Below, piece after piece: positions 58,150 through 64,000 of a DNA stretch of 64,000 nt (its first letter is position 1; each line of letters starts with the position of its first letter). Location: contig SMDA01000003.1 in the NCBI GenBank assembly GCA_004346645.1, forward strand, positions 124,001 through 188,000. The letters are read 5' to 3'. The position numbers and the translations under genes are program-made. Under the pieces are notes generated by a model. The model was given only the letters and a program-made list of their open reading frames with translations, was not told the DNA's origin and made no database searches. This DNA is from Gulbenkiania mobilis. GTDB taxonomy: Bacteria; Pseudomonadota; Gammaproteobacteria; Burkholderiales; Chromobacteriaceae.

Positions 58150-59781
58150 TTATTCGATGCCCTTGCTTGCCAGATAGTCCTCGTAGTTGCCTTGGTAGAG
58201 CTCATAGCCGCCCTTGCCGTCGAGTTCCAGCACCTGTGTGGCCAGACTGCTCACGAACTGCCGGTCGTGCGACACGAAGATCAGGGTGCCCTTGTATTTC
58301 TCCAGCGCCATGTTCAGCGCCTCGATGGATTCCATGTCCATGTGGTTGGTCGGCTCGTCCATGATGAGTACGTTGGGTTTTTGCAGCAGCAGCTTGCCGT
58401 ACAGCATGCGCCCCTTCTCCCCACCGGATAGCACCCGCACGGGCTTGCCCACCTCGTCCCCGCCGAAGAGAAGACGGCCGAGCGTGCCGCGGATCACCTG
58501 TTCATCGTCGCCATCCTGCCCCCACTGGCGCATCCACTCGGTCAGCGTCATGTCGCTGTCAAACTCTTCCTCATGGTCTTGCGCGTAATAGCCGATCAAA
58601 GCCTTCTCGGCCCACTTGATGGTCCCGGCATCCGCTGTCAGGCCGTCGGCATACTTGGTTTCGAAGGCACCGGCCAGCAGGCGCACCAGCGAGGTCTTAC
58701 CGGCGCCGTTGGGGCCGATGATCGCCAGACGCTGGCCGGCTTCTAGGATGAAGCCCAGATCGCGGAACAGTACCTTGCTGTCGTACCACTTACCCAACCC
58801 GTCCACCTCCACTGCTTGGCGGTGGAGCTTGTAGCGCTCGTCAGCCTCAAAGCGGATGAACGGACTCTGCCGGCTGGAGGGCTTCACCTCCACCATGTCG
58901 GCCTTGAGCTTGTCCACCTGCTTGAGACGGCTGGTGGCCTGACGGGCCTTGGACTTGTTGGCCGAAAAGCGGGCCACAAACTCCTGCAGCTCCTGGATGC
59001 GCTCCTTGGCCTTGGCGTTCGAGGCCAGCTGCCGCTCGCGCGCCTGGGTGGAGGCGATCATGTAATCATCGTAGTTGCCCGGGTAGATGCGGATGGTGTT
59101 GTAGTCCAGGTCCGCCATGTGGGTGCAGACCGAATTCAGGAAGTGCCGATCGTGCGAGATGATGATCATGGTGGAGTTGCGCTCGTTGAGCACGTTCTCC
59201 AGCCAGCGGATGGTGTTGATGTCGAGGTTGTTGGTCGGTTCGTCCAGAAGCAGGATGTCCGGGTTGGAGAACAGCGCCTGCGCCAGCAGCACGCGCAGCT
59301 TCCAGCCGGGTGCCACCTCGCTCATCGGGCCGAAGTGCTGCTCTACCGGGATGCCCACCCCCATCAAGAGTTCGCCGGCACGGGCTTCAGCGGTATAGCC
59401 GTCGTACTCGGCAAACTTGGCCTCCAGCTCGGCGGCATGCATGTAGTCGTCTTCGGTGGCCTCCGGATTGGCATAGATGGCATCGCGCTCGGTCATCGCC
59501 GCCCACATCTCGGTATGCCCCATCAGCACCACGTCGATCACGCGCTGGCTTTCGTAGGCAAACTGGTCCTGGCGTAGTTTGCCAAGGCGCAGGCCGTTCT
59601 CGATTGCCACCTCGCCCGACGTCGGCTCCAGATCGCCCCCAAGGATCTTCATGAAGGTGGACTTGCCCGAACCGTTGGCGCCGATCAGACCATAGCGGTT
59701 GCCTTCGCCGAATTTGACCGAAACCTTCTCGAAGAGGGGTTTCGCGCCAAACTGCATGGTAATGTTGTTGGTGGTAATCAC
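58150..59781 (-). CDS. ybiT: ABC-F family ATPase, YbiT-like
   Basis: 543 residues with two ATP-binding domains and no membrane span, so a ribosome-associated ABC-F factor. Walker A motifs GANGSGKST and GPNGAGKTS, Walker [13 protein letters not shown] and [12 protein letters not shown], and the charged inter-domain linker ([46 protein letters not shown]). YbiT rather than EttA or Uup is suggested by the [18 protein letters not shown] start. Confidence 0.92.
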   Translation of the reverse strand: MITTNNITMQFGAKPLFEKVSVKFGEGNRYGLIGANGSGKSTFMKILGGDLEPTSGEVAIENGLRLGKLRQDQFAYESQRVIDVVLMGHTEMWAAMTERDAIYANPEATEDDYMHAAELEAKFAEYDGYTAEARAGELLMGVGIPVEQHFGPMSEVAPGWKLRVLLAQALFSNPDILLLDEPTNNLDINTIRWLENVLNERNSTMIIISHDRHFLNSVCTHMADLDYNTIRIYPGNYDDYMIASTQARERQLASNAKAKERIQELQEFVARFSANKSKARQATSRLKQVDKLKADMVEVKPSSRQSPFIRFEADERYKLHRQAVEVDGLGKWYDSKVLFRDLGFILEAGQRLAIIGPNGAGKTSLVRLLAGAFETKYADGLTADAGTIKWAEKALIGYYAQDHEEEFDSDMTLTEWMRQWGQDGDDEQVIRGTLGRLLFGGDEVGKPVRVLSGGEKGRMLYGKLLLQKPNVLIMDEPTNHMDMESIEALNMALEKYKGTLIFVSHDRQFVSSLATQVLELDGKGGYELYQGNYEDYLASKGIE

Positions 59782-59847
59782 GCGTGCAATCCTTAAAGCC
59801 GGTTACCGTAAGTATCGGAAAAACGTGGGATTCTAGCACGGAAAGCC

Positions 59848-59860
59848 AGGTTGGCCGAAG
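59848..59860 (+). repeat. GGTTGGCCGAA repeat between ybiT and dapA
   Basis: AGGTTGGCCGAAG in the divergent gap. Confidence 0.85.
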
Positions 59861-59965
59861 ACCGCCCGGCCCGTTGCGTCGCAAGGTTACGCTCTTTTGC
59901 CGCTCTGGCGAATTCCGCTACAATCGGAGGCCTTTGACATTCCCTCTCTTCTGAATAGGCTTACT

Positions 59966-60841
59966 ATGCTCACCGGTAGCTTGGTTGCCCTGATCACCCC
60001 GATGCACGGGGATGGCAGGGTGGATTTCGAAGCCTTGGCCCGCCTCGTGGAATTCCATATCGACAATGGCACCGATGGCATCGTTGCCGTCGGCACCACG
60101 GGTGAATCGGCCACGCTTGCAGTCGAGGAACACATCGCCGTTGTCGAGGCCGTCATCAAGCAGGCGGCCGGGCGCGTGCCGGTCGTGGCAGGTACGGGCG
60201 CAAACGCCACGGCCGAAGCCATCGAGTTGAGCCGTGCCGCCAAGCAGGCAGGAGCGGCAGCCGCCCTCTCCGTCGTGCCCTACTACAACAAGCCCACGCA
60301 GGAAGGGATGTACCAGCACTTCCGGGCCATCGCCGAAGCCGTCGAACTGCCGCTCATCCTTTACAATGTGCCGGGCCGTACGGTAGCGGATATGCAAAAC
60401 GACACCGTGCTGCGCTTGGCCCAGATCGACAATATCGTCGGCCTGAAGGATGCCACCGGGGATATCGGCCGTGCGTGCGACCTGATCCGCCGCGCCCCGG
60501 CAGACTTCGCTCTCTACTCCGGCGACGACCCGACAGGCATGGCCTTCATGCTCTGCGGCGGTCACGGGGTGATCTCGGTCACCGCCAACGTGGCACCCAA
60601 GAGCATGAGCGCGCTGTGCAAGGCCGCCCGTGCTGGTGAGGCCGCAGCGGCCCGTGCCATCAACGACACACTGCAGGGCCTGCACAAGCACCTGTTTGCC
60701 GAACCGAACCCCATTCCGGCCAAGTGGGCCCTTGCCCGCATGGGCCTGATCGGGCAGGGCATCCGCCTGCCGCTGACCCCGTTGAACGACCAGTCCATTC
60801 CGGCGGTCGAAGCTGCAATGAAACAGGCTGGCGTCCTTTAA
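59966..60841 (+). CDS. dapA: 4-hydroxy-tetrahydrodipicolinate synthase
   Basis: First committed step of the diaminopimelate/lysine pathway. 291 residues. [35 protein letters not shown] (catalytic Tyr) and the Schiff-base lysine in [12 protein letters not shown], then [14 protein letters not shown] 59966 gives [13 protein letters not shown]. Directly upstream of bamC, a pairing conserved in many proteobacteria. Confidence 0.97.
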   Translation: MLTGSLVALITPMHGDGRVDFEALARLVEFHIDNGTDGIVAVGTTGESATLAVEEHIAVVEAVIKQAAGRVPVVAGTGANATAEAIELSRAAKQAGAAAALSVVPYYNKPTQEGMYQHFRAIAEAVELPLILYNVPGRTVADMQNDTVLRLAQIDNIVGLKDATGDIGRACDLIRRAPADFALYSGDDPTGMAFMLCGGHGVISVTANVAPKSMSALCKAARAGEAAAARAINDTLQGLHKHLFAEPNPIPAKWALARMGLIGQGIRLPLTPLNDQSIPAVEAAMKQAGVL

Positions 60842-60860
60842 GCCAGCAGATGGAGACTGC

Positions 60861-62009
60861 ATGAACTACCGTGTACCCTTTGCCATCCTGCTGACAGCCG
60901 GCGCCCTGACTGGCTGCAGCCTGATGGGCGGCAGCGCCGACAAGAAGCTGGATTACCGCTCCTTCGAACCCAAGACCGGCAACAACCTCGAAGTGCCGCC
61001 GGACCTGACCGCCCCGCAGATCCAGAATAAATACGCCATTCCCTCCACCGGTCCGGCCACAGCCAGTGCCCAAGCACAGGCGCAGACCGGACAGCCGGCT
61101 GTAGCCACGAGTGGCGGCGTGCTGGCCCCGGTGCAGGACGCCCATATTGAACGGGCGGGTAGCCAGCGCTGGCTGGTGGTGGACAACCGCAGCCCGGCAG
61201 AGCTGTGGCCGGTACTGAAAGCCTTCTGGCAGGACAGCGGCTTCGTCATCAAGACCGAAGAGCCCGATCTGGGCATTCTGGAAACCGACTGGGCCGAGAA
61301 CCGGGCCAAGCTACCCAACGACATGCTGCGCAAGCTGCTGGAAACCACCGGCCTGGGCGGCATCTACTCGACCGCAGAACGCGACAAGTTCCGTATTCGG
61401 CTGGAAAAGGGCCAGAACGGTACCGAAGTTTATTTCACCCATCGCGGCATGGCGGAGGTTTATGTCGACGAGAAGAAGGACGAAACCCGCTGGCAACCGC
61501 GTCCGGCCGATCCCGAGCTGGAGGCCGAATTCCTCTCCCGCTTCATGGTGCGTCTGGGCCTGACGGAAGAAAAAGCCAAGGCCCAGGCAAAAGCCGCGGC
61601 CGCTCCCGCAGCAACCGCACCGGTAGCGGCACGCGCCCGCCTGACGGACGGCGCCTTGGAAGTCAGCGACAACTTCGACCGGGCTTGGCGACGTGTCGGG
61701 TTGGCCTTGGATCGGGTGGGTCTGGTCGTGACCGACCGGGACCGTTCTGCAGGCACCTATTACGTTAAGCCGGCCGAGAACGAGGCCACGGAAACGGGTA
61801 AGAAGCCGGGCGGTTTCTGGTCTGGGCTGGCGTTCTGGCGCAGCGACAAGAACGAGGCCGGCGTACCCAAGGGTCAGGACCTCCGCGTGCAGGTCAAGGA
61901 AACCGCACCGGGCACGAGCCGCGTAGTACTGACCGATGCGCAGGGCCGTCCCCTTCAGGATGGTTTCGGCCGCACGGCACTGTCTAGACTGCAGACCGAA
62001 CTGCAATAA
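60861..62009 (+). CDS. bamC: Outer membrane assembly lipoprotein BamC
   Basis: 382 residues. Signal peptide with lipobox LTGC (Cys19), a flexible segment DYRSFEPKTGNNLEVPPDLTAPQIQNKYAIP that matches the BamD-binding region of BamC/NlpB, then two helix-grip domains separated by an Ala-rich linker (KAQAKAAAAPAATAPVAARAR). Accessory part of the Bam complex. 19 bp after dapA, same operon. Confidence 0.92.
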   Translation: MNYRVPFAILLTAGALTGCSLMGGSADKKLDYRSFEPKTGNNLEVPPDLTAPQIQNKYAIPSTGPATASAQAQAQTGQPAVATSGGVLAPVQDAHIERAGSQRWLVVDNRSPAELWPVLKAFWQDSGFVIKTEEPDLGILETDWAENRAKLPNDMLRKLLETTGLGGIYSTAERDKFRIRLEKGQNGTEVYFTHRGMAEVYVDEKKDETRWQPRPADPELEAEFLSRFMVRLGLTEEKAKAQAKAAAAPAATAPVAARARLTDGALEVSDNFDRAWRRVGLALDRVGLVVTDRDRSAGTYYVKPAENEATETGKKPGGFWSGLAFWRSDKNEAGVPKGQDLRVQVKETAPGTSRVVLTDAQGRPLQDGFGRTALSRLQTELQ

Positions 62010-62031
62010 AGCCCGCATCAGCTGGAAACAT

Positions 62032-62058
62032 AAAGCCCGTCCAAGGACGGGCTTTTTT
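62032..62058 (+). terminator. Terminator after bamC
   Basis: AAAGCCCGTCC AA GGACGGGCTTT with TTT following. Confidence 0.9.
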
Positions 62059-62139
62059 ACGCACACGGTAAAACCTTAGGGCTGGCTCGAGAAGTGGCAA
62101 TCATCTTCTCACAGCGCCTGGCTCCTTCCGGAGGGCATA

Positions 62140-62169
62140 AAAAAACCGGCTCGCTCGAGCCGGTTTTTT
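62140..62169. terminator. Terminator after the repeat lipoprotein gene
   Basis: AAAAAACCGGCTCG CT CGAGCCGGTTTTTT, a 14-bp stem with T-tracts on both strands, 18 bp past the stop. Confidence 0.92.
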
Positions 62170-62186
62170 GCGTAACCCTAAAAGGA

Positions 62187-62396
62187 TTACTGAGCAGCGG
62201 AAGCAGCCGGAGCCGAAGCGTCAGCAGCAGCAGCCGAAGCGTCGGCAGCCGGAGCCGAAGCGTCGGTGGTAGCCTCAACAGCCGGAGCCGAAGCTTCAAC
62301 GGCCGGAGCGGAAGCTTCTACCGGAGCTTCTTCTTTCTTGCCGCAAGCAGAAAGAGCAACGGCCAGCAGGGCAGCAACGAGGAGCGACTGTTTCAT
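62187..62396 (-). CDS. Small alanine-rich repeat lipoprotein
   Basis: 69 residues. Signal peptide MKQSLLVAALLAVALSAC ends in the lipobox LSAC (Cys18). The mature part KKEEAPVEASAPAVEASAPA and onward consists of five or six copies of a (V/A)(E/D)ASAPA-like unit, with no globular domain. The DNA shows matching near-repeats of GCCGGAGCCGAAGC. Function unknown; low-complexity lipoproteins of this kind occur in relatives. A strong terminator follows. Confidence 0.78.
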   Translation of the reverse strand: MKQSLLVAALLAVALSACGKKEEAPVEASAPAVEASAPAVEATTDASAPAADASAAAADASAPAASAAQ

Positions 62397-62655
62397 TTTT
62401 CTTTACCTTTAAAGATAAGTTGAACAAGACATCAGTAAATCGTTCTGCAAATAGCGAACGACTGAAAATTCATCAGTGGGCAAGATTGTAGCATGAAAAA
62501 AACGGCTGTGTAGGGCCGGCAACGCACAAAAACCGCACTGCAGCAAGCCGTGCTTTCCACGAGGCAACTATATTAGCCGAACAGTTGTTTCAACCATATG
62601 TAGTCAGATCAATCCAGCCGTTCTTAAGCCACCGTTACGAAAGCAGATGTCGCAA
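62397..62655. other. Gap between the roxA 3' end and the repeat lipoprotein, no gene seen
   Basis: 259 bp, AT-richer than average, holding the lipoprotein promoter. Short open frames lack support. Confidence 0.5.
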
Positions 62656-63786
62656 TTAAGCAACATCTGATGCTTCATGCCAATATCCTGACAGATAACC
62701 CTCGTACAGCGTGTCCAGCATTTCTTCACTGACCGGCCCCGCAGCCAAGCGTCGCGCATTGGCAAACTGTTGCCATTGCACGACATCCTGCGAAGGGACG
62801 TTCAGCCGTTCACCATTACAGAACACGGCTTCACCAAGGTAGAGAATCTGACTCTTCGGATCGAGCACCAGTCCGGCCGTGTGCACTACGTCTTCAAATG
62901 TCGCCTCATCCATCGGATCGTCCGGGGCGTCGTAAAAGACATGCGCCTTGGGTTCGGTGAGGTAATGGCCGAGGAAGTCGCCAACCGTGTCGCGATCCCA
63001 GACGATGCGATCGAGCATGCTGGCCACCTGCTCCACCATTGGAGTCTCTATAGCAGCCGGCGTACCTGTCAGCGCGAGATCCGGGTCGCTGTAGCGCCCC
63101 TCCATGCAGATGCGATCCTGCAGATAGACGAGGAACTGCGTGGTGAGCTCTTGGGCAGTGGGCGCCCGGAATCCGATCGAATAGGTCATGCCTGGTTCGA
63201 GGGCCACCCCGTAATGCGCGTACTTGGGGGGCAGGTACAGCATGTCGCCTTCCTCCAAGATGTACTCTTCCTCCACCTGGAAGTCCTGCAGCACGCGAAT
63301 GGGCTCGTTCTCCAGGAAGCGCTCGTCTTTCTGGGCCGATATTTGCCAGCGCTTGCGCCCGCCTACCTGCAGCAGAAATACGTCATAGGAGTCGAAATGC
63401 GGGCCTACAGTCCCGCCCGGTGGGGCATAACTGATCATCAGGTCGTCCAAGCGTGCGTACGGGACGAAGTTGAACCGCCACAACAGGGCATCAATGTGTG
63501 GCAGATGATGGTTGACGCTCTGCACCAAGAGCGTCCAGTCACTCTCTGGCAGGCGCCGGAAGCGGGAAGGACGGAAGGGCCCGCGCTCTAAATGCCAGTG
63601 GCCGCCGCGGTTCTCGATCAGCCGGGATTCCACATCATCACGCAGGGCCAGTTCGGCCAACCCTTCGAAACCGACAGGTGGGCCGACGTCGGTCACCGCC
63701 TTGCGAATGAGCAGCGGTTTCTTATGCCAATACTCTGTGAGGAACTGTTCGGGCGTCAGGCCGCCCAAGGGGGGTACGGAACTCAT
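62656..63786 (-). CDS. roxA: Ribosomal protein L16 arginine hydroxylase, RoxA/YcfD-type
   Basis: 376-residue JmjC/cupin 2-oxoglutarate oxygenase. The N-terminal GGLTPEQFLTEYWHKKPLLIRKAV is the family start. The iron ligands are H and D of GPHFDSYDVFLLQVGGRKRW and the later His in PPKYAHYGVALE. The C-terminal winged-helix domain follows. A motif copy at 63652-63662 encodes GLAEL. Divergent from slyD. Confidence 0.93.
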   Translation of the reverse strand: MSSVPPLGGLTPEQFLTEYWHKKPLLIRKAVTDVGPPVGFEGLAELALRDDVESRLIENRGGHWHLERGPFRPSRFRRLPESDWTLLVQSVNHHLPHIDALLWRFNFVPYARLDDLMISYAPPGGTVGPHFDSYDVFLLQVGGRKRWQISAQKDERFLENEPIRVLQDFQVEEEYILEEGDMLYLPPKYAHYGVALEPGMTYSIGFRAPTAQELTTQFLVYLQDRICMEGRYSDPDLALTGTPAAIETPMVEQVASMLDRIVWDRDTVGDFLGHYLTEPKAHVFYDAPDDPMDEATFEDVVHTAGLVLDPKSQILYLGEAVFCNGERLNVPSQDVVQWQQFANARRLAAGPVSEEMLDTLYEGYLSGYWHEASDVA

Positions 63787-63929
63787 GTTGCTTTACTCGG
63801 TGAGCCGGGGAGGCAATGGTTTACAATAGAGGGACACGCAAGGGATCTCTCGCGTTCACGCTTGCGGGCGAAGGAATGTTTTCCACGCGGCTGCCAAGCC
63901 TTTCCATTTATCCAGCACGGACTATACGC

Positions 63930-64000
63930 ATGCAAATCGCCAAAAACACCGTCGTTACGCTTCATTACGAAATGTTCGACGCGAACAACACTCTTCTGGA
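63930..64000 (+). CDS. slyD: FKBP-type peptidyl-prolyl isomerase SlyD, 5' fragment
   Basis: Only 23 codons are visible before the right edge: MQIAKNTVVTLHYEMFDANN, typical of the SlyD N-terminus. Divergent from roxA. Confidence 0.8.
   Translation, partial: MQIAKNTVVTLHYEMFDANNTLL

Overview
The window reads as chromosomal core DNA of a high-GC betaproteobacterium, probably of the order Neisseriales (relatives of Chromobacterium, Vogesella or Gulbenkiania; inferred from gene content and protein character, not from a database match). Coding density is high, almost every gene is a recognisable housekeeping or metabolic gene, and I see no phage, insertion sequence, CRISPR array, rRNA or ordinary tRNA gene. 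The first gene (class I fumarase) and the last (SlyD-type isomerase) run off the window edges. Layout: 1-5.9 kb holds divergent class I and class II fumarases, a tmRNA-like locus, a nemR-nemA pair with two matching operators, and an orphan solute-binding protein. 6.0-8.4 kb is the queC-queD-queE operon for preQ0, with an unusual three-module QueD. 8.5-10.4 kb is a bufABC-type bufferin (copper-binding RiPP) operon. 10.4-21.5 kb carries serB, mpl, a TrmB-like methyltransferase, an NhaD-type antiporter, gloA, a YgjP-type metalloprotease, plsC, gmhB and glyQ/glyS. 21.6-27.3 kb carries kbl-tdh (threonine catabolism), hemB and a sodium:alanine/glycine symporter. 27.5-31.4 kb is grpE-dnaK-dnaJ with sigma-32 promoters. 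31.7-37.9 kb holds the glyoxylate-shunt genes aceA and aceB with a LysR regulator and an APC permease. 38.1-40.9 kb is a TrpX-like ABC importer. 41-46.9 kb holds a SIMPL protein, a GST, a Cys-rich lipoprotein, a bestrophin-like channel, htpG and a second orphan binding protein. 46.9-52.2 kb is the ribF-ileS-lspA-ispH operon. 52.3-57.9 kb carries an OmpA-like protein, sulfate assimilation (cysH-cysI-DUF934, with cysB divergent) and a PhaB/FabG-type reductase. 58.1-64 kb holds ybiT, dapA-bamC, a repeat lipoprotein, roxA and slyD. The most striking signal is not a gene. The 11-mer GGTTGGCCGAA, usually as A(A/G)GGTTGGCCGAAG, occurs 19 times in 64 kb by hand count, where about 0.05 would be expected by chance. 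Ten copies are in genes, nearly all read in one frame as x-Leu-Ala-Glu; nine are between genes. Two pairs form perfect intercistronic hairpins. This is the architecture of a DNA uptake sequence, but the word differs from the classical Neisseria one, so it may be an undescribed uptake dialect. Other points to check are a tmRNA-like RNA without an obvious tag or CCA end, a QueD made of three T-fold modules, a shared palindrome in front of aceA and the PhaB/FabG-like gene, and three heat-shock promoters with identical 12-nt spacers.
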